Assembly (NCBI RefSeq): GCF_023898315.1 | Contig: NC_064614.1 | Coordinates: forward strand, 504,572,109 to 504,636,108 | Reading direction: 5' to 3' | Source of the DNA: Schistocerca nitens | Taxonomy: Eukaryota; Arthropoda; Insecta; Orthoptera; Acrididae | DNA length: 64,000 nucleotides | Shown: positions 1 through 10,117 of the stretch, piece by piece | Layout: every line of letters starts with the position of its first letter | How positions within the stretch are numbered: position 1 is the first letter of the stretch | Program-made: the position numbers and the translations under genes | The notes under the pieces: generated by a model | Seen by the model: only the letters and a program-made list of their open reading frames with translations | What the model was told of the DNA's origin: nothing | Database searches by the model: none

Positions 1-331
1 GAGAGAGACAGCTGCAGAACGAGTGAGGCCGCACAGCACAGCACTGCACTGCTCTGCGCTGGACCGTCCCGAGGTCAGATCAAACGCAAACAAAATAACA
101 GGGGAAGCGCAGCTCTGTAAATGAGGTCGAAGAGCAGTAAAACAAGCAAATCATTTACTATTTAGATAACAATTAGTGTTCGTGTGGCAGAACTACTACG
201 CAAAGCTTCAGAAAACAATATCCAAAACAAGAAGTGAAGAACAACTTAGTAGTTTTGTGACCCACAGGTTGATTCTACTAGTATTGCGCATGCACACTCG
301 TCATATGTACAGTAGGCGTCTTTTGAAAGAT
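1..331. other. Unassigned sequence at left edge
   Basis: I recognise no gene or repeat between the window edge and the mariner end. The first 120 bases are relatively GC-rich and the rest is AT-rich. Confidence 0.3.
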
Positions 332-419
332 ACGAGGTTGAGTCAAATGAAAACCTTAAATATTTCTTTAAATTTTATTTATCTAGCAGAAGTGATACAA
401 ATCTGTATTACTTTTCAAC

Positions 420-623
420 GCCGGCCGAAATTGCCGAGCCGTTCTAGGCGCTTCAGCCTGGAACCGCGCTACTTCTACGGTCGCAGGTTCGAATACTGCC
501 TCGGGCATGGATGTGTGTGATGTCCTTACGTTAGTTAGGTTTAAGTAGTTCTATGTTCTGGGGGCTGATGACCTCCGCTGTTAAGTCCCATAGTGCTCAG
601 AGCCATTTGAACCATTTTGAACC
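420..623 (+). mobile_element. SINE family A, full length
   Basis: A tRNA-derived SINE. The head resembles a class II tRNA (box A-like gccgagccgttctaggcg, box B-like ggttcgaat), followed by the shared family tail that ends in gagccatttgaaccatt. A 10-bp target duplication (acttttcaac, 410-419 and 624-633) flanks it and shows insertion into the 3' end of the mariner transposase. Confidence 0.9.
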
Positions 624-1521
624 ACTTTTCAACATAATCTCTCCCACGCTCAATGCTAGTCCTCCAGCGCTTACAAAGTGCATAAATTCCTTTAGAAAAA
701 AAATCTTTGGGTAGTCCGCGCAACCACTCATGCACCGCGTGGGGTACCTCTTCCATCAGAACGGAACTTCTTTCCTCCCATTGCGTCTTTGACTAGTCCA
801 GACATATGTAAATCACTTGGGGCAAGGTCTGGTGAGAATGGTGGTTGAGGAAGACACTCAAAATGCAGGTCTGTGATCGTTGCAACTGTTGTACGGGCAG
901 TGTGGAGCCTTGCATCGTCACGTTGCAAAAGGACACCTGCTGACAGCAATACACGTCGCTTTGATTTGATTGCAGGCCGCAGATGATTTTTTAGAAGATC
1001 TGTGTACGATGCACTGGTTACAGTGGTCCCTCTAGGCATGTAATGCTCCAAAATGACGCCTTTTTCGTCCCAAAAGAGAGTCAGCATAACCTTCCCTGCT
1101 GATGGTTCTGTTCGAAACTTCTTTGATTTTGGTGATGAGGAATGGCGCCATTCCTTGCTCGCTCTCTTCGTTTCCGGTTGGTGGAAGTGAACCCAGGTTT
1201 CGTCCTCAGTAACGATTCTTGCAAGTAAGCTATCACCTTCTCGTTCAAAGCGCCGAAGAAGTTCTTCACAAGCATCAACACGTCGTTCTCTCATTTCAGG
1301 AGTCAGCTGCCGCGGCACCCATCTTGCAGACACTTTGTGAAACTGGAACACATCATGCACAATGTGGTGTGCTGACCCATGACTAATCTGTAAACATGCT
1401 GGATTGTCATTCAATGTCACTCGGCGGTTTTCCTTCACTGGGGCTTGAACTGCTGCAATGTTCTGTGGAGTCACAACTCGTTGTGCCTGACCTGGCCGAG
1501 GAGCATCTTCCACTGAAGTCA

Positions 1522-1714
1522 GCCGGCCGCGGTGGTCTCGCGGTTCTAGGCGCGCAGTCCGGAACCGTGCGACTGCTACGGTCGCAGTTTCGAATCCTGC
1601 CTCGGGCATGGATGTGTGTGATGTCCTTAGGTTAGTTAGGTTTAAGTAGTTCTAAGTTCTAGGGGACTGATGACCACAGCAGTTGAGTCCCATAGTGCTC
1701 AGAGCCATTTGAAC
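1522..1714 (+). mobile_element. SINE family A, full length, inside mariner
   Basis: Complete head and tail of SINE family A. The flanking duplication cactgaagtca occurs at 1,511-1,521 and 1,715-1,725. It interrupts the N-terminal third of the mariner transposase, whose sequence resumes on both sides. Confidence 0.92.
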
Positions 1715-2084
1715 CACTGAAGTCACACCATTTGCGAACTTCCTACTCCATTCGTAGACTTGCTGCTGGGACAAACATGCATCACCGTACTGAACCTTCA
1801 TTTGTCGATGAATTTCAGTAGGTTTCACACCTTAACTACCCAGAAACCGAATAACAGAACGTTTTTCTTCCCTGGTGCAAGTCTCAAGTGGGGCGGCCAT
1901 CTTTATACTGATACTGCGACGGTATGTGTGCATCTGCACTATGCTGCCACCTACACGCCATTCTGCACGCTGTTTGTAGCACGATTACCAACTTACAGGA
2001 GAACTGTAAAAGTCATCCAAAGTTTTATACGTAAGAAAGTGACCCTTCAGTTGGATATCGTACTATAGGTCAATCAGCTCTAGT

Positions 2085-4010
2085 TGAAACACCTGTGAGA
2101 TGTCCTCTGACTGAAAGAAAAATGCACGAACAAATACATCTAAGGCCGGTTGAAGATCACTTATCTCCAAAAATCTAGTTTCAAACTCTTTTGGTAATTC
2201 GCAAATGATTTGAACTATAGCTAAAAAATCCACATCTTCTTAAACGCTGTCTAACGCAGGAAAGCGTCTACAATACTCCTCGAGCAACTGTTTTTCCCAC
2301 AAAGTAACATTTTTTTTAAATGCTTGAATCATCTGCACTAAATCGACAACAGAGTGATTTTCGCTTTGCAGTGAATCGTTCAGAGTATTTAAATGACCAT
2401 TTAGGTCATTCAAAAGACCAATTCGCCACCCGCTTAGGATCTCCGAAGTAGTTCTTCTAGACTTCCTTTCATAACCAAAAATATACTGATTTCGACCCTC
2501 TGCTCAGCCATCTTTCTTCGGTGTGGTAGGGGATTTCCAGGTATTCTGCTTCGATATCAGCCAGAAATTCTTTAAATTAGGGGTGTGTGAGTCCATGCAA
2601 GCGAAGATAATCAACCGTTGGAACAACTGTGTCCAGTTCATTTTTTATGCTGAAAATCGTCGCACCAAGTGCCTCCTGGTGTATCAGACAAAGGACTGCT
2701 GCACTGCTGCGAATAAGGAACAGACGACTTCAGCCATTTTTGACCTGATGTAACTTGTTACACTGGTCAGGCGTTTTCATTTTAAACCCATTACCTCCAA
2801 CACGTTCTTCACCTCAACCCGCTGTTGTGTCTTTTAATGGTATAAGGTCGAAAAATTCTTCGGTGACACGCAGATTGTGTCGACACCCCGAATGACAATT
2901 ACGAGCTGAGAGACATCAGCAACGTCCGTGGACTCGTCAAGAGCGATAGAAAGTGAAACGAAGTTCACTGCTCTCTCCATTAATTGCTACTCCACATCTG
3001 AGGCCATATCTTCGACTCGGCGAGCAACACAGATCGTGGCGGAAGAGCTATTTTTTTTTTCAAAATTTTCCGTGAGGTCTGCTGTACAAATACAAGCCGC
3101 CGAATCGATCAGGCAGTCCTTTATGAGATTCCCGGCCGGAAAGGGTTTCTCTGCTTTCGCAATTCTCAGCGAGCATTTGTAACTTGCTCGCAAACTTTGC
3201 TCTCCTGTTTCCTGATCGTACCAAGGAAAAAAAAAGAAAAAACCTTACAATTAATTTTTCACAGTCCTGTTTTTAAAACACTTATCATTTTAACAATTAA
3301 TTGTTTCATTCATTGAAATCCAAATAAAAAAACTAACAAAAAAGATTGGTTTTAGGTGTGTTTTCCCCCAGTTCCTCTGAAAAGCGGCCATAGACGCTAA
3401 CAAGGACAGCGAAATGTAGGCGCAAAATAAATTTTTATCTATTGCAATATTTGCGTTTTAATTAATTGAAAACATAGATCAAACTACAACATATGTTTTT
3501 CCACCAATAAAAACACAAAAACAAAGAATTAATTACACTTTGCTGACCGAGAGAGCGTTTGTGACGGCTTTTCAGAAAGTGGCAAAAAATAAACCACGTG
3601 AAACTTTTTCTTATGCCCTTGCGACTCGATTTAATGCAACCCAAATTAAAAAAAATTAACCGAAAAGAAGTGTTCCTTGTTGCTGACAATCTGATATTCG
3701 GAAACGGGCACATTGCTAAGTGACATGGCAGATTATAAAATATAGTTATATTTATCATCCTTATGTATAATAAAGGATCATACGATAGGAAACACTTACT
3801 TCACTGTAATGCTACTCGAAATTTTCTTTCAGTTCTTCAAACCTTGACTGACGTTCCTCTTACGACAAATTTTGTAACTGATCTTTGTGACAGGTATTAA
3901 ATTGCCCTTCAATAGAGTACTTTTTTAAATACGTGAGGTTCCGGTGACATACTAAAGATGTGGCACGATTTTCGACAGCAGTACAAAAGAAACTAATTTC
4001 TCACTCGGGT
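2085..4010 (-). pseudogene. hAT transposase gene (ZBED5/GTF2IRD2-like), decayed
   Basis: Read on the minus strand this resembles hAT-superfamily transposases of the ZBED5/GTF2IRD2 type. Exon 1 (about 3,800-4,010) has a BED-finger-like stretch (FFCTAVENRATSLVC, then KKYSIEGQFNTCH). Exon 2 begins at 3,211 with the RASYKCSLRIAK block, then RRVEDMASDVE, the ALDESTDVADVSQL block that holds the first catalytic Asp in this family, and a C-terminal part with GHLNTLNDSLQ and KNVTLWEKQL. In-frame stops occur in exon 1 and frame changes in exon 2, and part of the middle of the catalytic domain appears deleted. It could be a dead transposon or a decayed domesticated gene. The family call is from recalled motifs. 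Confidence 0.62.
3212..3799 (-). other. Probable intron in the hAT-like gene
   Basis: On the minus strand the coding match stops at a donor reading gtgaa/gtaagt (first intron base at 3,799). It resumes after a T-rich stretch and gatcag (last intron base at 3,212). The two exons join in the same frame (phase 0), and the conserved order continues across the junction. The 588 bases between show no hAT similarity and are AT-rich. The alternative is an insertion that happens to have splice-like ends. Confidence 0.5.
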
Positions 4011-4169
4011 TTAAATAGTGTGGAGGAACCGCTCCTCCTTTCTTTTTTGTCTGCTGCTGTTGACCATCTATCTCGATCCACTGTAGCCTTACGACTGTTG
4101 ACTGACGGCTTTGTGTCGTATCAATGCTTTTGACCTCTGCTGGCGCGGCGGTTTGTCTTCTGTACGAAG

Positions 4170-4289
4170 TGATAACTGGGTGTTGTGTGATGTCCTTAGG
4201 TTAGTTAGGTTTAAGTAGTTCTAAGTTCTAGGGGACTAATGACCATAGATGTTAAGTCCCATAGTGCTCAGAGCCATTTGAACCATTTT
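4170..4289 (+). mobile_element. SINE family A tail, 5'-truncated, alternative head
   Basis: Only the tail region is present. It begins tgataactgggtgttgtgtg, which matches the junction of the alternative-head SINE at 61,578-61,800 rather than the usual family A head. The flanking duplication ctgtacgaag (about 4,159-4,169 and 4,290-4,300) marks this as a truncated insertion and not a deletion product. Confidence 0.85.
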
Positions 4290-4300
4290 TCTGTACGAAG

Positions 4301-5885
4301 GGCGCGTGCAGCGGTATGACGAGGCACGGCTGGAGGACCGCACGGTCAGCTAAGCGACACGGCTCGGCCACCGCAACAACATACGAATTCGCCCGGGGCG
4401 CTGTCATCGGGCGATCGCGGGCGCTAGCGCAGCAGGGGCACAGTTTGGACGAGCCTGATATAGACGGAATACCCGAACGTAACATCGGACGCTAATCTAC
4501 TATGTATTGTTATAAACAGAAAATTATCAACAATGGAATGGTATCCACGGTATAGCGATTTGTTAGAATAGCTGGTGTAATTAGGTACCCCGCCAAAGGA
4601 GCAGTGATGGCTTGGGTTGATTAGCCATGTGGCGGGTTTGAAGCAATGAGGATGGCCAGTCACAGATCATAAAAGTAGAAGTATTATACATTTATTATTC
4701 CATTAGGTATAGCGGGCATGTTGCAGCAGTCAGCAGCCATGGTCGGATGGCGGTCCTGTAGCGTGATGAGGGTGCTGACAGCTCACGACCTTCACCAGCA
4801 CGACCAATTCACGGCGGCAAGAAGATCCGCCATCAGCGCTACGGCGACCAGGAAACGCTGCGTCAGATCGCTCGGGCTCGCTGGCAGCACACCACTGTGT
4901 CAGACTCTGCCGTTGTTAGGTATGGCTGCGCAGAAAGCACCCGAGCGAGTCGAACCTGGGACCCCAATGCAGGCGGAAGTGACACTGACCAGCAGGGGCA
5001 AGCTTGCAGTAGTAGAATGTACCTGCACAAGGCAGGCCGCAGCTCGGCAACTAGTTAGACCCAGACGCGAGCCGTGGACTCTTGGTAAAACACTGAAGTC
5101 GGTAAAAGTAGGGTAGCAGAAAGGCCTCCATTTGGAAGGCACCAGCTCGACCACTGGTGGGATCAGGCCCAGGCGCAGCTTGTAGTTTCGCATCCAGTGA
5201 AAGTGGCGTCTAGTACTGGCAGCTAGATGACCCATTTCGAATCGACGATTGGTGTGTAGTATCTTGTACTACCTACTGTAGCTAGCAGCAGGCTGTGAGA
5301 GACACTGCATAACGTAAACGGGCAGTACTTATGACGGTTTGGTCAACCGCGGGTTGGCCAAGACATCAATCCTCGCGAAGTAGAACAAGGAAGTTGCACG
5401 GTTGTGGGCATGGAGCGTGTTGAGATCCAGATCGCCATGGGTCCAGTCTGCTTCTGTGCTTCCACGAGGTGAAAAGCCTTACCACTCCGGTACCAATTCT
5501 TCCTAACCTATCAGAGTCCACTTGTGGCGTCTTGCGAAAGCACGTCAGGGTAGCTTCTCTCTTCTCCCTTTCACTAGGGCTTCTTGCGCCGGTCCATGAC
5601 GACATTTTTTTGCTGACCCAATTACGGGTATTCGATATCCAAGCGACAAGAGCCGTGGTGCTACAACAGGAAGAACGTTTTGTGGAGTAGATTCTAAACG
5701 TCCTGTGTGATAACTGCTATAGAATGCTGTCCAGCAGCGTCAATGCATTGTAATATTTGTTACGGTTATGTCTACAACATTTTGTAACGGCAGTAGAATG
5801 TGTAATGAAAAGATCTGGCTAACTCTGTACTAACAACAACCAGAGTGAACATTTCATCTGCAGCAGTGTGTACTCGAACACTGGT
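4301..5885. other. Unassigned, partly GC-rich sequence
   Basis: No recognised gene or repeat. The stretch 4,300-5,600 is more GC-rich than its surroundings and has several overlapping short reading frames on both strands, none with a family motif I know. It could be a degraded retroelement or LTR, but I cannot support that. Confidence 0.3.
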
Positions 5886-5887
5886 TT

Positions 5888-6010
5888 GAAACTTCCTGGC
5901 AGGTTAAAACTGTGTACCAGACTGGGACTCGAACTGAGAACCTTTTACGTAATGCATAATGATCTTACATACTTTACCGTCCGGAAATGACTCACGATCC
6001 GCCCTTTCAC
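5888..6010 (-). mobile_element. SINE family G (tRNA-like), degraded
   Basis: Starts with aaacttcctggcaggttaaa and carries a box B-like gggactcgaact on the minus strand. It matches the family of the plus-strand copy at 39,276-39,376. Much of the box A side is scrambled. Confidence 0.6.
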
Positions 6011-6059
6011 ATTCATTTCTGTAAGTACTTCTATCCTAGTATCCAAACGTCGCAGAAGG

Positions 6060-6078
6060 CCCCCCCCCCCCCCCCCCC
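6060..6078. repeat. Poly-C run
   Basis: Nineteen consecutive C bases, the complement of a G-run. It is one of three long homopolymer G/C tracts in the window and is prone to length error in sequencing. Confidence 0.95.
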
Positions 6079-6343
6079 GCATAATTTTTTTCGAGTAGCA
6101 CTCCCTTGAGAAAGAATCTTCTTCTTTTCCTTCTTCTTTTTCTTATTCTTATTCCTGACCTTATCCTGTATCTCCATAGCGTATTCATATTCTTTCGAAT
6201 GTGGCACTGTTACAGGTAGTCTGTGGCCAGATGACCCTGATGCTACCATTTCCCCTGGGACATAATTTATGTCCTACATCAGCCTGTGTTTATTTTTATC
6301 GTATGTACAAGTGTGTGAATATTTTCTAAACGTTTGAAAATTC

Positions 6344-6525
6344 TGTAACTGAGGTGGTACTGGCCCAGCATTCTGGGACCCCGCCTAGATACCACATCCA
6401 GGCTGGCCGGCATACCGATACGGTCCTCGTCGTTAATCCGCCGGGCGAATTCGATCGGGGTCTGCGCACCTCCCCGTGGCCTGGAAGGCGGCAGTTTAAC
6501 GAGCTTGTCTATCCGGAGATGTGTT
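6344..6525 (-). mobile_element. SINE family C, degraded
   Basis: On the minus strand it contains attcgcccggcggattaac and, toward its end, cacctcagttaca, the same blocks as the copies at 28,210-28,425 (minus) and 55,942-56,262 (plus). The tRNA-like head is strongly mutated. Confidence 0.65.
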
Positions 6526-6689
6526 CTGAGAGAAGGGCTTGCGGAGAAATGACTTTCCACAGCCTTGCAGGTTGTTTTCCAGATTAATCTTTTATTCGGG
6601 CAGCTGTATAGGAGAGCTGTGAAATTTGGAAATGGGAGACAGGAACAGTCAGAAGTGAACCAATGCAGGTTGGTCGTAAGACGTCAATG

Positions 6690-6762
6690 GATATCTCATT
6701 TGGTAAGAGTATTGCCCAATTACGGCGAGGTACCGGTTTCGAGTCCCAGTCGAGTCCAGAGT
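6690..6762 (+). mobile_element. tRNA-like SINE fragment (family G?)
   Basis: Carries tctcatttggtaagagtatt (box A-like) followed about 40 bases later by ggtttcgagtcccagtcgag (box B-like). This resembles the head of the copy at 39,276. No tail or target duplication is visible. It is a weak, degraded call. Confidence 0.4.
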
Positions 6763-7382
6763 TTTAAGGTACCATAACTTTCAACTAACAGTCTCATCGA
6801 CAAATTTTCTGAATTTCACAAAGCAAATTATGCGTCTCAAGAGTTTAAAAACTTATGTATTTTTTATAAAATTGTAATCCTAGTTAAATACACATTGATA
6901 ATAATGAGGACTACAGCCCTGCCTGCTGTATCTGACTTTTTGTGGTTTAACATACAAAAGAAATGTGCTTGATGTCACATTCCTTCCCAGATCTGCTGCG
7001 GGAGGAAGAACATTTCCATTAGAACCAAACAAATTGTTCACTGAAGAGTCATTGTAAACCAAGGGGTCGTTATTTCAAAACACTCACCGTACGACAACCA
7101 TGTTAGAGTCGGACTCACTTCGCAGAGATCATAAGCGAACCACAAACACCCACACTTAGTGAGGGCGGTGTATGTTACTCCGCCAATTGCCTTCTTTGAA
7201 CTGCCACACGGTTCATGCGTATTTTGGTCCGTGGCGAGTCACGAAACGACAGTGCATCGGTTCTGAATTAGGCGTGGAAGTCAATCAGCGACTTCTGTTC
7301 AAACTCTCCAGTCTACGCAGTGGAAGTTTACATTTGACGAGATTTGTTTTCCGAACCATGCGAATTGTTGTGGAGCAGAATA

Positions 7383-7623
7383 GAGGATTGGGTTGGGTTG
7401 TTTGGGGGAAGAGACCTAACTGCGAGGTCATCGGTCTCATCGGATTAGGGAAAGACGGGGAAGGAAGTCGGCCGCGCCCTTTCAAAGGATCCATCCCGGC
7501 ATTTGCCTGGAGCGATTTATGGAAATCACGCAAAACCTAAATCAGGATGGCCGGACGCGGGATTGAACCGTCGTCCTCCCGAATGCGAGTCCAGTATGCT
7601 AACCACTGGGCCACCTCGCTTGG
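7383..7623 (-). mobile_element. SINE family E with target duplication
   Basis: On the minus strand it begins with a tRNA-like head (gaggtggcccagtggttagc, then ggttcaatcccgcg) and continues with the block ggccatcctgatttaggttt. A 12-bp duplication tggagcagaata (7,371-7,382 and 7,624-7,635) flanks it. The second copy is at 47,362-47,614. Confidence 0.88.
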
Positions 7624-7823
7624 TGGAGCAGAATAAAGCTACCTGGAGATACAGATTTAAAGAACGTACTTAAGATTTTGCTGAGACACGTGTACATAAC
7701 AGTAACAGACTCGATTCTTGAGCATAGTTTAAACTTTTTCAACTGAAATTCATGACCCGACCACATTATTTTGAAGGTCGAACTATACATCAGTCAACGG
7801 ACTGCCTAACTTATACTTACAAC

Positions 7824-8002
7824 GCCCGCCGCTGTGACCGAGCGGTTTTAGGCTCTTGAGTCCGGAACCACGCCGTGCTACGGTCGCAGGTTCGAATTCT
7901 GCCTCGGGCATGGATCTGTGTGATGTTCTTAGGTTACTTAAGTTTAAGTAGTTCTCAGTCTAGGGGACTGATGACCTCAGATGTTAAGTCCCATAGTGCT
8001 TA
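7824..8002 (+). mobile_element. SINE family A, slightly 3'-shortened
   Basis: Full head (gaccgagcggttttaggctc, box B ggttcgaattct) and most of the tail, stopping at catagtgctta without the final gagccatttgaacc block. I see no clear target duplication. Confidence 0.85.
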
Positions 8003-9907
8003 TTTTTCCAATAGGGGGCTAACTATCATATGATTTTCAAATCGGGTGAGCGTAGTTTTAATTATTAGAAAAAACGAACTGTACTTCGAAGAATAAACCA
8101 TAAATAGCGAAATTCTACTTTCAAACTATTCTCATTCCCAAATTGATCAATGATTTACTTAGCATTTGAAATTAATTAAATGCAGTGAAATGAAATTAAT
8201 CGATCGCTAAATATACAGTAACGTGAAACAACAAATTTACTGTTAATGGTCACTGTATATACATTTCCACAATGCATTTCAAAGATTCAAATCTGCATCA
8301 TCATCAGGTTGATTTGTGTGCATTAATGGTATGTATGTATTGTGTTACGACTCTGTGGTAGCCTGTGGCTCTGCCTAGTGTAGAAAAAAAAAACACTACA
8401 TTGAATACCTATTTTAGTTATTTTACTTTACATTTACATTTACGTTCAGTCGTTAGTCAAAGACCTCAGCATACCCATGCTCTTAAACAGTATTTTGTTT
8501 TTTCCACTATACAGTGCCACAGGTTGTCCCAATGTCGCAACACAACGCATACATGCTATATTAATATACACAAATCCACTTGATAATGGCGGTTTAAATT
8601 TTTGAAATACGTTGTTGAATTAAATAAATAATGATTGGAAACAGCAAAATTGTTGTTTCATTCGGTATAAACAACAGTCACGGAGAAAACCTAACCTAAA
8701 ATTTTCGCACTTGAAAATAGAAACGATAAATATGCAGCGACATGAAACGATAGTAATACAACTTTTAACAGCGCTGCTATTCCCACATACCCTGCAGGTC
8801 ACTATGGCTTGATTACACTATTGTTTCACCATATCCAAGTGATTTTCACTAACCTTAGTCACTGATTTCATCCCATTAGAGCCAATCATTTCCTTTCAGT
8901 GCAGTTAATTAATTAATGGTGTTCCTTGTGCCATGATAAACGACGATCTTCCGCTAATTTTGGTGCCACTGTTGCGTACTTTGTGGGAGAATCTCTGATA
9001 GATGTGTTCAAAAGTTGTAAGTTCAAACGTCAGAGACAATGAAAGTTTCAGTGATGCCTGGCTGCGAACTTAGTCTAATGACTATGACGACGAGTCGCAA
9101 TAAGCAGAAATCCGGTATCGATTTCTGGTCAATCACAAATTTTCAATAGGCACCACACGTCAGTATATTTGTTACAGAATTACAACTGTCATAGTGTTTT
9201 TAAGATACACTGTACATCGTTTGATGATTCATTGACGAGAGCCTCTGTGACAGTATTAGTCCGATCTCTAAATGTGACAAACAACAATAGTCTCCTTGTA
9301 CAGGGAGCTTAAAACAGTATAACTGTAGTGTTCGAATAAGAAAATACAACAAATATTTTGCAGTGGGCTTTCTCTATATCTGTTAGGGTACACACAAAAT
9401 AACTTGGCCCTTACCTGCTCACATCGTGATGGTAGCGATTCCCTTGTGGAAGGTCACGGTGTGGTAGGGAAGGTGCATGTCGACAGCTGCAGCCTACACG
9501 CAGACGCGTATCTCGAGTAGATTGTAAGTTTCAGCTAGAGAGTCCGTAAGCGATCGTATTAACAGGATGTAGCAGTACGTCCAATTATTCGATGAAAATA
9601 GACGTGCAAAGTCTATCGTTTCGCATTAGACTAGTGAAAAATAAATAGTCGCAAAAACAAATGATCATCCAATTCAAAACAAATCCGACTCCGCACTGCC
9701 ACATGGAATTCTAGTAAAACTAAAAAGGTACAAGAATTTAGCTTGACGAACAACATCACGTACTAAGATGCTGACAATATAAAATGAAGAACATGTGTCA
9801 CATGGAAATTATGCCAGTCCCTTAACTTTTCTTCAGTATTACCTAAATATAAAACTTTCACTCTTTTTCCGCGTCTTTCTTGTAATAATGAAAAGGAAAT
9901 CCTTGTA
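8003..9907. other. Unassigned AT-rich sequence
   Basis: No gene or repeat recognised. A short tRNA-like string near 9,110 (ggtatcgatttctggtc) is too isolated to call. Confidence 0.3.
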
Positions 9908-10107
9908 GCCGGCCAGAGTGGCCGAGCGGTTCTATGCGCTACAGTCTGGAACCGCGCGACCGCTACGGTCGCAGGTTCGAATCCTCCCTCGGGCGTGGAT
10001 GGGTGTGATGTCCTTAGGTTAGTTAGGTTTAAGTAGTTCTAAGTTCAAGTGGACTGATGACCTCATCAGTTAAGTCTCATAGTGCTCAGAGCCATTTGAA
10101 CCATTTG
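9908..10107 (+). mobile_element. SINE family A, full length
   Basis: Complete head and tail. The flanks aaatccttgta (to 9,907) and aaatacttgta (from 10,108) are an 11-bp target duplication with one mismatch. Confidence 0.9.
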
Positions 10108-10117
10108 AAATACTTGT

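Larger units (their letters stand above)
411..1890 (-). pseudogene. Mariner transposase, broken
   Basis: The enzyme would cut and rejoin the element's ends. Visible pieces from N to C terminus are a helix-turn-helix part (residues like QQQVYEWSRKF), the linker motif WVPRQLT, a first catalytic block EDETWVHFH (family norm GDETW), a second block in which the usual HDNARPH reads RDDARLHT, and a third block PFSPDLAPSD. The C terminus GRDYVEK lies on the far side of the SINE at 420-623. An in-frame stop sits near the N terminus and frame changes occur near 770. The altered second block removes the usual sequence around a catalytic Asp. Confidence 0.75.
333..2060 (-). mobile_element. Decayed mariner transposon split by two SINEs
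   Basis: A mariner-type (IS630-Tc1-mariner, DD34D group) DNA transposon read on the minus strand. The transposase begins near 1,890 and ends near 410. Two plus-strand SINEs with target duplications sit inside it (420-623 and 1,522-1,714); without them the element is about 1.3 kb, normal for mariner. The outer ends are both next to TA, but the two terminal repeats resemble each other only weakly, so the exact ends are tentative. Damage inside the transposase and the poor ends suggest an old, inactive copy. Confidence 0.75.

Noticed and set aside
370..420. A 15-base match between about 399-413 and 40,045-40,060 as a shared repeat
   Set aside because: In an AT-rich 64-kb window several 15-base matches are expected by chance, and similarity does not extend.
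420..623. Functional tRNA genes suggested by box A and box B strings here and at about 20 other places
   Set aside because: Each is followed by a conserved SINE tail and most have target duplications. Acceptor stems do not close, so they are SINE heads and not tRNA genes.
4718..5116. Host protein gene in the GC-rich stretch
   Set aside because: Overlapping frames of similar length on both strands, no recognisable domain and no splice-site pattern; typical of GC-rich non-coding DNA.
9090..9140. A further tRNA-like SINE head
   Set aside because: One box B-like string without a partner box A, shared tail or second copy in the window.
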